DNA of 5,055 nt, taken from NCBI GenBank assembly GCA_024742655.1, contig JANSYB010000233.1, positions 1 to 5,055 of the forward strand. Reading direction: 5' to 3'. Below are positions 1 through 5,055 of the stretch, piece by piece (position 1 is the stretch's first letter; every line of letters starts with the position of its first letter). Made by a program: the position numbers and the translations under genes. This DNA is from Paracoccaceae bacterium (lineage in GTDB: Bacteria; Pseudomonadota; Alphaproteobacteria; Rhodobacterales; Rhodobacteraceae). A model generated the notes under the pieces. That model made no database searches. It was given only the letters and a program-made list of their open reading frames with translations, and was not told the DNA's origin.

Positions 1-5
1 CCTGA
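1..5 (+). CDS. 3' end of upstream gene, probably pcaH (stop codon only)
   Basis: The first bases read CC-TGA-TG, so a TGA at 3-5 shares its A with the pcaG ATG at 5-7. A TGATG overlap is typical of translationally coupled genes. pcaH (beta subunit of protocatechuate 3,4-dioxygenase) normally lies directly upstream of pcaG, so this is probably its stop. Only the stop codon is in the window, so the identity is inferred from gene order alone. Confidence 0.35.
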
Positions 6-586
6 TGCCCAAACGCCCAAACGTGCTGCCCGAGACGGCCTCGCAGACGGCGGGGCCCTACGTGCATATCGGACTGATGCCGTCCATCGCCGGGCTTGAC
101 CGACCCAAGGACCTGGGGCACGAGATCGCCGGCCCAGAGGCCGCGGGCGAGAGGATCCGGGTGGAGGGCCTTGTCAGGGATGGCGCGGGCGATGCGGTGA
201 AAGACGCCTTGATCGAGGTCTGGCAGGCCAATGCGGCGGGCGTGTATCCGGGCGTAGGCACGGTCGAACCGGGCTTTCGCGGCTGGGGCCGCGTGGCGGC
301 GGATTTCGAGACCGGGGCATGGGCATTCGACACGGTCAAGCCCGGTGCGGTGGGCGGACAGGCGCCGCATATCAACCTCTGGATCGTGGCGCGCGGCATC
401 AATATCGGGCTGAACACGCGGCTCTATTTCGAAGATGAGGCCGAGGCCAATGCCGCCGATCCGCTTTTGACGCAGGTACCGGCGGCGCGGCGCGGCACGC
501 TGATCGCCCAGCTGTGCGATGATCAGATCTATCGGTTCGATATCCGTCTTCAGGGTGAGGGCGAGACCGTGTTCCTCGATATCTGA
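5..586 (+). CDS. pcaG: Protocatechuate 3,4-dioxygenase alpha subunit
   Basis: 193 aa, close to the usual length of about 200 aa. With the beta subunit (PcaH) it forms the cytoplasmic intradiol dioxygenase that opens the ring of protocatechuate to 3-carboxy-cis,cis-muconate, the entry step of the protocatechuate branch of the beta-ketoadipate pathway. Visible family features are TASQTAGPYVHIGL near residues 11-24, the intradiol core LIEVWQANAAGVY at 69-81, GRVAADFETGAWAFDTVKPG at 95-114, QAPHINLWIVARGI at 119-132 and LNTRLYFEDE at 136-145. The Tyr/His iron ligands belong to the beta subunit and are not expected here. The HINLW segment, where beta subunits have a histidine-rich iron-binding stretch, supports the alpha assignment. 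The ATG overlaps the preceding TGA, suggesting coupling to pcaH; the ribosome binding site lies outside the window. The next gene is convergent, so the pca operon ends here and the frequent follower pcaB is absent. Confidence 0.95.
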   Translation: MPKRPNVLPETASQTAGPYVHIGLMPSIAGLDRPKDLGHEIAGPEAAGERIRVEGLVRDGAGDAVKDALIEVWQANAAGVYPGVGTVEPGFRGWGRVAADFETGAWAFDTVKPGAVGGQAPHINLWIVARGINIGLNTRLYFEDEAEANAADPLLTQVPAARRGTLIAQLCDDQIYRFDIRLQGEGETVFLDI

Positions 587-603
587 CGCGCAGACGCCCC
601 GGA

Positions 604-1134
604 TCAGCCGCTGCCCTCGGCCGGCTTCAGCTCACCTATCGCGAGGACCGGAGCGGCATCCATATCCTCGGCATCCAGCATCGCGGCCACGCGTTCCAGC
701 GACGAGACCAGTTGCGCCTGCTCCCAATCCGCCAGATTGTCGAAGGCCTGCACGAATTTCTGCTGAAGCGCATCGGGCGCGGTTTCAGCCGTGCGCAGCC
801 CATCCGGCGTGATCACGACATTGGTCTGCCGCCGGTCGGTGGTGGAGCGCTCGCGCGCCACGAGACTGCGCGCCACCAGCTTGTCCACCAGCGCCGTCAC
901 AGTCGCCTGACTGACGCCCATCTGCGAGGCAAGCGCTGTCGGCGTCGTACTGCCGCCTTTCGAATTGACGATCTGCAAAACCCGAAGCTGTGCCGGGGTC
1001 AGACCGGCCGATTGGGCGAGATTGCGGGCATAAAGCTCGGTTGACCGCAGGATGCGGCGCAGGGCGATGAGGCTTTCGTCCACGCGGTCCATGTCGGTCT
1101 CCGAAATGATTTTCAGTTTTGCACGCATCTTCAC
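604..1134 (-). CDS. ectR: MarR-family transcriptional regulator of the ectoine operon (EctR-like)
   Basis: 176 aa from a GTG at 1134. An ATG two codons later (1128-1126) is an equally possible start, giving 174 aa, and neither has a strong Shine-Dalgarno. The fold is a MarR winged helix: an N-terminal dimerisation helix (VDESLIALRRILRSTELYAR, 18-37), a helix-turn-helix from about 46 to 91 (LTPAQLRVLQ, then TPTALASQMGVSQATVTALV, 64-83), a wing with the conserved D100-R101-R102 followed by VVITPDG (106-112), and a C-terminal dimerisation helix. It is divergent from ectA, as ectR1 is from ectABC-ask in methylotrophs such as Methylomicrobium alcaliphilum, where EctR1 represses the operon. By analogy it probably binds in 1135-1332 and represses ectA and possibly itself. 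The MarR assignment is secure; the EctR role is inferred from position and family. Because the gene is convergent with pcaG, a role in aromatic-acid control is a less likely alternative. Confidence 0.9.
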   Translation of the reverse strand: MKMRAKLKIISETDMDRVDESLIALRRILRSTELYARNLAQSAGLTPAQLRVLQIVNSKGGSTTPTALASQMGVSQATVTALVDKLVARSLVARERSTTDRRQTNVVITPDGLRTAETAPDALQQKFVQAFDNLADWEQAQLVSSLERVAAMLDAEDMDAAPVLAIGELKPAEGSG

Positions 1135-1147
1135 CTTGCTTCAATAG

Positions 1148-1211
1148 CCTAAGTAGTTTCTCGTTTCATTCGATTTACTAAATATAAATAAAGTAAATTA
1201 CCTAAGCAGTT
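1148..1211 (+). repeat. Pair of 11-bp direct repeats in the ectR-ectA control region
   Basis: CCTAAGTAGTT at 1148-1158 and CCTAAGCAGTT at 1201-1211 differ at one base. Their starts are 53 bp apart, close to five helical turns, so both would face the same side of the DNA. They bracket the inverted repeat at 1173-1198. The first copy also contains the short palindrome CTA-AG-TAG. The position suggests binding sites for a regulator, but this is inferred from sequence only. Confidence 0.5.
1173..1198. promoter_or_regulatory. Inverted repeat, candidate operator between ectR and ectA
   Basis: ATTTACT (1173-1179) and AGTAAAT (1192-1198) are perfect reverse complements, separated by a 12-bp A/T-only spacer. 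The arm centres are 19 bp apart, about two helical turns, which suits a dimeric regulator. The spacer region includes -10-like hexamers for both directions: TATAAA on the plus strand (1183-1188) and TATATT on the minus strand (1186-1181). Binding here could therefore block ectR and an upstream ectA promoter. EctR is the obvious candidate ligand, by inference. Confidence 0.45.
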
Positions 1212-1224
1212 AAAGGGCAATAAT

Positions 1225-1317
1225 ATGGATTACAGCAAAAATCTGCGAAAAAATGACCCATATCTACTTTGCCGGTTGAAATTTTCTGTACATATAGTAT
1301 TTCAGTGTTCAAATTAA
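1225..1317 (+). CDS. Possible 30-aa leader ORF upstream of ectA
   Basis: An ATG at 1225 opens a 30-codon frame beginning MDYSKNLRKNDPYLL and ending FQCSN, with TAA at 1315-1317. A purine-rich AAAGGG (1212-1217) lies 7 nt before the ATG, a good Shine-Dalgarno placement. The stop directly abuts another ATG at 1318, which is in frame with ectA. Codon use is AT-rich and unlike the flanking genes, so it may be a chance frame in AT-rich promoter DNA. It would be translated only if transcription starts upstream of about 1210; the best promoter candidate (1269-1298) starts too late for this. I recognise no protein family. Confidence 0.2.
   Translation: MDYSKNLRKNDPYLLCRLKFSVHIVFQCSN
1269..1298 (+). 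promoter_or_regulatory. Candidate sigma-70 promoter of ectABC-ask
   Basis: TTGCCG (1269-1274) as -35 and TATAGT (1293-1298, five of six matches to TATAAT) as -10 are separated by 18 bp. The start of transcription would fall near 1305, leaving a leader of about 28 nt before the ectA ATG at 1333 that still contains its ribosome binding site. CTACTTT at 1264-1270, which echoes part of the upstream direct repeats in reverse complement, runs into the -35. This is a sequence match only. Confidence 0.45.
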
Positions 1318-1319
1318 AT

Positions 1320-1323
1320 GGAG
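1320..1323 (+). promoter_or_regulatory. Ribosome binding site deciding the ectA start
   Basis: GGAG at 1320-1323 lies 9 nt before the ATG at 1333. The in-frame ATG at 1318 overlaps this motif and has only AT-rich sequence before it, with no Shine-Dalgarno. This favours 1333 as the true ectA start. Confidence 0.6.
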
Positions 1324-1332
1324 ATTGCAAAC

Positions 1333-1866
1333 ATGCCGAGAGATCTGTCGAAACCCCGAACGCCCACGCCCCGTCTGCGCAAACCTGACGCACAGGACGG
1401 GGCCGCAATCTGGGAGCTGATCCGCCGCTGTGATCCGCTTGACGAAAACTCCATGTATTGCAACCTGTTGCAGGCCGACCACTTCCGCGAGACCTGCGTT
1501 GTCGCCGAGATGGATGGGCAAATCGCGGGCTGGGTTTCGGGCTACGTGATGCCGTCCGATCCCGACACGTTCTTTGTCTGGCAGGTTGCCGTCGACGAAT
1601 CCGCGCGTGGCGCGGGCCTTGGCCTGAGCATGCTTCAGGATTTGCTGTCGCGCGATGTCTGCAAAGGTGTGGACCGCGTGCAAACCACGATCACGGCCGA
1701 CAACGAGGCAAGCTGGGCGCTGTTCCGCAAATTCGCCGATCAGCATGGCGATACGCTGGACGTGCAGGCCTATTACACGCAGGCCCTGCACTTTCAGGAT
1801 CGCCACCGGACCGAGCATCTGGTCACCATTCCGCTGGCTCGCGCGGTTCTGGCCAAGGCCGCCTGA
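1333..1866 (+). CDS. ectA: L-2,4-diaminobutyrate N-acetyltransferase (EctA)
   Basis: 177 aa from ATG 1333, within the usual EctA range (about 160-190). This cytoplasmic GNAT-fold enzyme transfers acetyl from acetyl-CoA to the gamma-amino group of L-2,4-diaminobutyrate, giving N-gamma-acetyl-L-2,4-diaminobutyrate, the substrate of EctC. The EctA signature CDPLDENSMYCNLLQADHF lies at 33-51. The GNAT core is FVWQVAVD (81-88) followed by the acetyl-CoA pyrophosphate loop R92-G93-A94-G95-L96-G97. A further conserved block, TITADNEASWALFRKFA, spans 119-135. ATG 1333 is preferred over in-frame ATG 1318 because GGAG sits 9 nt upstream of it; the longer form would add five residues. It is the first gene of the operon, 61 nt before ectB. 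No truncation or missing motif is seen. Confidence 0.96.
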   Translation: MPRDLSKPRTPTPRLRKPDAQDGAAIWELIRRCDPLDENSMYCNLLQADHFRETCVVAEMDGQIAGWVSGYVMPSDPDTFFVWQVAVDESARGAGLGLSMLQDLLSRDVCKGVDRVQTTITADNEASWALFRKFADQHGDTLDVQAYYTQALHFQDRHRTEHLVTIPLARAVLAKAA

Positions 1867-1903
1867 TCCGACCCTCACGCCGACACATCACAGATTTTTT
1901 TGC

Positions 1904-1924
1904 AAGACTCCCGAAAGGAGCCTT
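1904..1924 (+). promoter_or_regulatory. Small hairpin covering the ectB ribosome binding site
   Basis: AAG-A-CTCC (1904-1911) can pair with GGAG-C-CTT (1917-1924): 3 + 4 base pairs around one A-C mismatch, with a 5-nt loop CGAAA. The GGAG of the ectB Shine-Dalgarno (AAGGAG, 1915-1920, 7 nt before the ATG) forms part of the stem. A run of seven T lies just upstream (1895-1901). The pairing is visible, but whether it affects translation is unknown. Confidence 0.35.
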
Positions 1925-1927
1925 AAA

Positions 1928-3214
1928 ATGACCGACGCGTCATCCAATATTGCCATCTTCAACCGCCGCGAATCCGAGGCCCGGTCCTATTGCCGGGGCA
2001 TCAAGGCGGTGTTCACCTCTGCCCAGGGATCCGAACTGACCGACGACAGAGGCCGCACCTATATCGACTTTCTGGCCGGCTGTTCGTCGCTGAACTACGG
2101 ACACAATGATCCGGATATGAAAGAGGCGCTGATCGAACATCTGCAATCTGACGGGCTGGCCCACGGGCTGGACCTGCATACCGATGCCAAGGGCGATTTC
2201 CTGAGCGCGTTCGAGACCCATATTCTCAAGCCGCGCAATCTGGATCACAAAGTGATGTTCACCGGCCCCACCGGTGCCAACGCGGTCGAGGCCGCGATGA
2301 AACTGGCCCGCAAGGTGACGGGGCGCACCAACATCATCGCCTTTACCAACGGGTTTCACGGTGTCACGCAGGGCGCATTGGCCGCGACCGGCAACGGGTA
2401 TCATCGCGGGGCCGCCGGCACGACATTGAATGGTGTCACGCGCATGCCCTTCGACAAGTACATGGGCGAGGGCTGCGACAGCAGCAAGTTCCTCGAAAAG
2501 ATGCTGGAAGATGCGTCCTCGGGGATGGATGCACCCGCCGCGATCATGCTGGAGACCGTGCAGGGCGAAGGCGGCCTGAACGCCGCAAGCCCCGAGTGGC
2601 TGCGCCGGGTGGCCGAACTGGCCCATGCGCATGGCGCGCTTCTGATCGTGGACGACATCCAGGCCGGATGCGGCCGGACGGGCACGTTCTTTTCGTTCGA
2701 GGAGGCGGGCATCGTGCCGGATATCATCACGCTGGCCAAATCGGTGTCGGGCTTCGGCCTGCCGATGGGCCTGACCCTGATCCGGCCCGAGCATGACATC
2801 TTCGGCCCGGCCGAACACAACGGCACGTTCCGCGGCAACACCCATGCCTTTGTCACGGCACGCGTCGCGATCGAGAAATTCTGGGCCGATGACAGTTTCC
2901 AGAAGGATATCGCCACGAAGTCGGTGATCCTGACCACGGCCCTGCAGGAGATCGCAGAGCTGATCCCGGGATCGCGCCTGAAGGGGCGCGGCCTGATGCA
3001 GGGTATCGATGTCGGGTCGGGCGATCTGGCCGACGACATTTGCGCGCGCGCCTTCGGCAAGGGCCTCGTGATCGAGACTTCAGGGCCCGAGGGCGAGGTG
3101 GTCAAGATCCTCGCGCCGCTGACGACCCCCGAAGCGACCTTCCGCAAGGGTCTGAACATCCTTCTGGATGCCGCGCGCGATGCAAGCGTGCAGTCCAGTG
3201 TCGCGGCGGAGTAA
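1928..3214 (+). CDS. ectB: L-2,4-diaminobutyrate aminotransferase (EctB)
   Basis: 428 aa, a normal length for EctB. This PLP-dependent class III aminotransferase moves the amino group of L-glutamate to L-aspartate-4-semialdehyde, giving L-2,4-diaminobutyrate and 2-oxoglutarate, the committed step of ectoine synthesis. Visible features are [16 protein letters not shown] (47-62), the phosphate-binding [16 protein letters not shown] (113-128), [16 protein letters not shown] (139-154), METVQGEGG at about 207-216, [12 protein letters not shown] (241-252) with D242 and Q245 at the cofactor ring, and [13 protein letters not shown] (269-281) with K271 as the predicted Schiff-base lysine. NGTFRGN (298-304) is the usual second phosphate-contacting loop. 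The start at 1928 is set by AAGGAG 7 nt upstream and by the conserved [14 protein letters not shown] beginning at residue 10. The frame is open back to 1655, but that stretch lies inside ectA and is not coding. ectC follows after 5 nt. Confidence 0.97.
   Translation: MTDASSNIAIFNRRESEARSYCRGIKAVFTSAQGSELTDDRGRTYIDFLAGCSSLNYGHNDPDMKEALIEHLQSDGLAHGLDLHTDAKGDFLSAFETHILKPRNLDHKVMFTGPTGANAVEAAMKLARKVTGRTNIIAFTNGFHGVTQGALAATGNGYHRGAAGTTLNGVTRMPFDKYMGEGCDSSKFLEKMLEDASSGMDAPAAIMLETVQGEGGLNAASPEWLRRVAELAHAHGALLIVDDIQAGCGRTGTFFSFEEAGIVPDIITLAKSVSGFGLPMGLTLIRPEHDIFGPAEHNGTFRGNTHAFVTARVAIEKFWADDSFQKDIATKSVILTTALQEIAELIPGSRLKGRGLMQGIDVGSGDLADDICARAFGKGLVIETSGPEGEVVKILAPLTTPEATFRKGLNILLDAARDASVQSSVAAE
3208..3211 (+). 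promoter_or_regulatory. ectC ribosome binding site inside the ectB 3' end
   Basis: GGAG at 3208-3211 lies in the last codons of ectB and runs up to its TAA (3212-3214), 8 nt before the ectC ATG. Ribosomes finishing ectB would pass over this site, consistent with coupled translation. Confidence 0.55.
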
Positions 3215-3219
3215 CGGCC

Positions 3220-3621
3220 ATGATCGTCAGGGATTTCAACGAGATCGTCCAGAACGACCGTGACCGCGTCGTTTCGGACGCCCACTGGACCTCTGTCCGG
3301 CTGCTGCTGGCCGAGGACGGGATGGGGTTTTCCTTTCACATCACGTTCCTCGAGGCGGGATCGGAACACACGTTCGAATACAAGAACCATTTCGAAAGCG
3401 TGTATTGCGTACAGGGCGCGGGGTCGATCACCGATCTGGCCACCGGCGAGACGCATCACATCAAACCGGGTGTGATGTATGCCCTGAATGAGCATGACCG
3501 CCATGTCCTGCGCGCTGACGAGGAACTGGTCATGGCCTGCGTGTTCAACCCGCCCGTGACCGGAGACGAGGTGCATCGCGAGGATGGCTCCTACGCCGCG
3601 CCGGAAGAAGTCGACGCCTGA
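3220..3621 (+). CDS. ectC: Ectoine synthase (EctC)
   Basis: 133 aa, typical of EctC (about 130). This cupin-fold metal enzyme cyclises N-gamma-acetyl-L-2,4-diaminobutyrate to ectoine with loss of water. By alignment from memory to the structurally studied Paenibacillus lautus enzyme (offset +2), the iron ligands are present as E59 (in NHFESVYC), Y87 and H95 (in [10 protein letters not shown]). Substrate-site residues W23, T42, Y54, H57, F109 and E117 also fit, so the enzyme should be active. The start [10 protein letters not shown] is the family's usual N terminus; the frame is open upstream to 3040, but that part overlaps ectB. GGAG precedes the ATG by 8 nt. The gene begins 5 nt after ectB and ends 8 nt before the aspartokinase, so co-transcription is near certain. 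The acidic C terminus ([13 protein letters not shown]) is unremarkable. Confidence 0.97.
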   Translation: MIVRDFNEIVQNDRDRVVSDAHWTSVRLLLAEDGMGFSFHITFLEAGSEHTFEYKNHFESVYCVQGAGSITDLATGETHHIKPGVMYALNEHDRHVLRADEELVMACVFNPPVTGDEVHREDGSYAAPEEVDA

Positions 3622-3623
3622 GG
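3620..3623 (+). promoter_or_regulatory. Ribosome binding site of ask, overlapping the ectC stop
   Basis: GAGG at 3620-3623 overlaps the ectC TGA (3619-3621) and lies 6 nt before the ATG at 3630. The layout matches the ectB/ectC junction and suggests coupled translation. Confidence 0.45.
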
Positions 3624-3629
3624 CCCACC

Positions 3630-5054
3630 ATGACCCATACTGTTGAGAAAATCGGCGGCACCTCGATGTCCCGCCTGAACGAGTTGCGCGACACGCTGTT
3701 TATCGGCGGGCGCAGCGGCGATGCGCTTTATGGCCGCGTGTTCGTCGTGTCGGCCTTCGGCGGGATCACCGACCTGTTGCTGGAGCACAAGAAATCCGGT
3801 GCATCCGGGGTGTATGCCCTGTTTGCCCAGGCCGATACCGATCACGGCTGGCACGACGCGCTCGATCGTGTGGCTGACGCGATGATCGCGGCGCATGAGG
3901 CCGTACTGGACAATCACGGCGACGTCGAGCGCGCCAGCGAATTCGTACGAGACCGTATCGAAGGCGCGCGCAACTGCCTGATCGACCTGCAACGCCTGTG
4001 TTCCTACGGGCATTTCCGGCTCAGCGATCACATGCTGCAGATCCGCGAACTTCTGTCGGGGCTGGGCGAGGCACATTCCGCGCTCGTCTCGACGTTACTG
4101 TTGCAGCGCGCGGGCGTGAATGCCCGGCTTGTCGACCTGTCCGGCTGGCGGGACGAAGGCAACGTCACCCTCGAGGAACGGATCACCCGCGCGATGGACG
4201 GCGTCGACCCGGCCACGGAACTGCCGATCGTGACAGGATACGCGCAATGCGCCGAGGGCCTGATGCGCGAGTTCGATCGCGGCTATTCCGAGGTGACGTT
4301 TTCCCGGCTGGCCGCGCTGACCGGCGCGCGCGAGGCGATCATTCACAAGGAATTCCATCTGTCCTCGGCCGACCCAAAACTGGTCGGCGCCGATGCCGTG
4401 CGCAAACTGGGCCGGACCAATTACGATGTGGCCGACCATTTGTCGAACATGGGGATGGAGGCGATCCACCCCAAGGCGGCCAAAACGCTGCGGCAGGCGG
4501 ATGTCCCGCTGCGCGTGACCAACGCGTTCGAACCCGACGACCCCGGCACGCTGATCGATGACCAGCCCGCCGAGGAAGCGGCGGTCGAGATCGTGACCGG
4601 GCTGGACGTGATCGCGCTGGAACTGTTCGAACAGGACATGGTGGGCGTTAAGGGCTATGACGCGGCCATTCTGGATGTGCTGACGCGCCACAACGTGCGG
4701 ATCGTGTCCAAGGTGTCGAACGCCAACACGATCACCCATTACCTCGACAGCTCTCTCAAGACATTGCGCCGGGTGGAACGGGACCTGAACCAGTTGTATC
4801 CGGCCGCGGAAATCTCGTCGCGCACGGTCTCGATGTGCTCGGTGATAGGGCGGGACCTGAGCGGGTTGTCGGCGCTGACACGGGGTCTGACGGCCATTGC
4901 CGATGCCGGTATGGAATCCATCGGGGCAAGCCAGGGGCCGCGCAATGTGGACGTGCAGTTCATTCTTGAGCGCAAGGATCTCAAACCGGCGATCAAGGCG
5001 CTGCATGCCGCCTTCATCGAACAGGGCGGTCCCGCGCTCGCCCGGGCGGCCTGA
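3630..5054 (+). CDS. ask: Ectoine-associated aspartokinase (Ask_Ect)
   Basis: 474 aa, complete, ending with TGA one base before the window end. It phosphorylates L-aspartate with ATP to 4-aspartyl phosphate, the first step toward aspartate-semialdehyde, the substrate of EctB. The N-terminal amino-acid-kinase domain (about 1-310) shows EKIGGTSM (6-13; most aspartokinases have KFGGTS), VVSAFGGITD (39-48), RGYSEVTFSRLAAL (217-230), IHKEFHLSSADPKLV (238-252), MGMEAIHPKAAKTLRQADVPL (274-294) and a closing DDPGTLI (303-309). Two C-terminal ACT-like regulatory domains follow (about 320-390 and 397-474), including SMCSVIGRDLSG (401-412). The IHKEFHLSSADP block replaces the usual TDVDG(V/I)xxADP of housekeeping aspartokinases and fits the specialised Ask_Ect subgroup. 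Its place 8 nt after ectC indicates dedicated precursor supply, often linked in this subgroup to altered feedback control. The aspartate-semialdehyde dehydrogenase needed next is not in the window. Confidence 0.94.
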   Translation: MTHTVEKIGGTSMSRLNELRDTLFIGGRSGDALYGRVFVVSAFGGITDLLLEHKKSGASGVYALFAQADTDHGWHDALDRVADAMIAAHEAVLDNHGDVERASEFVRDRIEGARNCLIDLQRLCSYGHFRLSDHMLQIRELLSGLGEAHSALVSTLLLQRAGVNARLVDLSGWRDEGNVTLEERITRAMDGVDPATELPIVTGYAQCAEGLMREFDRGYSEVTFSRLAALTGAREAIIHKEFHLSSADPKLVGADAVRKLGRTNYDVADHLSNMGMEAIHPKAAKTLRQADVPLRVTNAFEPDDPGTLIDDQPAEEAAVEIVTGLDVIALELFEQDMVGVKGYDAAILDVLTRHNVRIVSKVSNANTITHYLDSSLKTLRRVERDLNQLYPAAEISSRTVSMCSVIGRDLSGLSALTRGLTAIADAGMESIGASQGPRNVDVQFILERKDLKPAIKALHAAFIEQGGPALARAA

Positions 5055-5055
5055 G

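Noticed and set aside
1198..1226. Second sigma-70 promoter TTACCT-N17-TAATAT
   Set aside because: Only three of six and four of six consensus matches, easily found by chance in AT-rich DNA; not listed as a feature.
1202..1408. A 68-codon minus-strand frame across the control region and the ectA 5' end
   Set aside because: It crosses the AT-rich promoter region and the ectA start, has no recognisable motif, and ectA accounts for its 5' part.
1895..1924. T7 tract and hairpin read as an intrinsic terminator after ectA
   Set aside because: The T run precedes the hairpin instead of following it on the plus strand, and no GC-rich stem lies just before the T run.
1655..1927. N-terminal extension of ectB to an upstream ATG
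   Set aside because: This would overlap ectA by about 200 bases. Known EctB proteins start near the ATG at 1928, which has a strong AAGGAG 7 nt upstream.
1940..2845. A 301-codon minus-strand frame opposite ectB
   Set aside because: A shadow frame of ectB with no family motif and no ribosome binding site evidence.
2401..3576. A 391-codon open frame on the minus strand across ectB and ectC
   Set aside because: It lies opposite two unmistakable genes, matches no family I recognise, and is the kind of long antisense frame expected from high-GC codon bias.
4095..5006. A 303-codon minus-strand frame opposite the aspartokinase
   Set aside because: Histidine/arginine/glutamine-rich shadow translation with no recognisable domain; the plus-strand gene explains the sequence.

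Overview
The window looks like chromosomal DNA of a marine or halotolerant alphaproteobacterium, most likely a Rhodobacteraceae/roseobacter-type organism. This rests on high-GC coding sequence, the protein style, and a protocatechuate catabolic gene next to an ectoine cluster. The taxonomic call is an inference, because no rRNA or marker gene is present.

Layout: (1) 5-586 (+) is pcaG, the alpha subunit of protocatechuate 3,4-dioxygenase. Its ATG overlaps a TGA (positions 3-5) that is probably the stop of pcaH. (2) 604-1134 (-) is a MarR-family regulator of the EctR type, convergent with pcaG and divergent from the ectoine genes. (3) 1135-1332 is a visibly AT-rich control region between the regulator and ectA. 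It holds a 7-bp perfect inverted repeat, an 11-bp near-perfect direct repeat spaced 53 bp apart, a candidate sigma-70 promoter and a possible 30-codon leader ORF. (4) 1333-5054 (+) is a compact operon ectA-ectB-ectC-ask_ect. There is a 61-nt ectA-ectB gap, a 5-nt ectB-ectC gap and an 8-nt ectC-ask gap, and each gene has its own Shine-Dalgarno sequence.

How the genes work together: the dedicated aspartokinase (Ask_Ect) phosphorylates L-aspartate. An Asd encoded elsewhere makes aspartate-semialdehyde. EctB transaminates it to L-2,4-diaminobutyrate, EctA acetylates that product, and EctC cyclises it to the compatible solute ectoine. All key catalytic residues I could check in EctA, EctB and EctC are present, so the pathway looks functional. 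No ectD (ectoine hydroxylase) lies in the window. The operon could continue past 5055, since the sequence ends one base after the ask stop codon.

I see no new enzyme system here: this is a recognisable ectABC-ask operon. The parts worth a second look are regulatory: the repeat architecture between ectR and ectA, the possible leader ORF, and a small hairpin that would mask the ectB ribosome binding site. No tRNA, rRNA, CRISPR, insertion sequence or convincing intrinsic terminator was seen.
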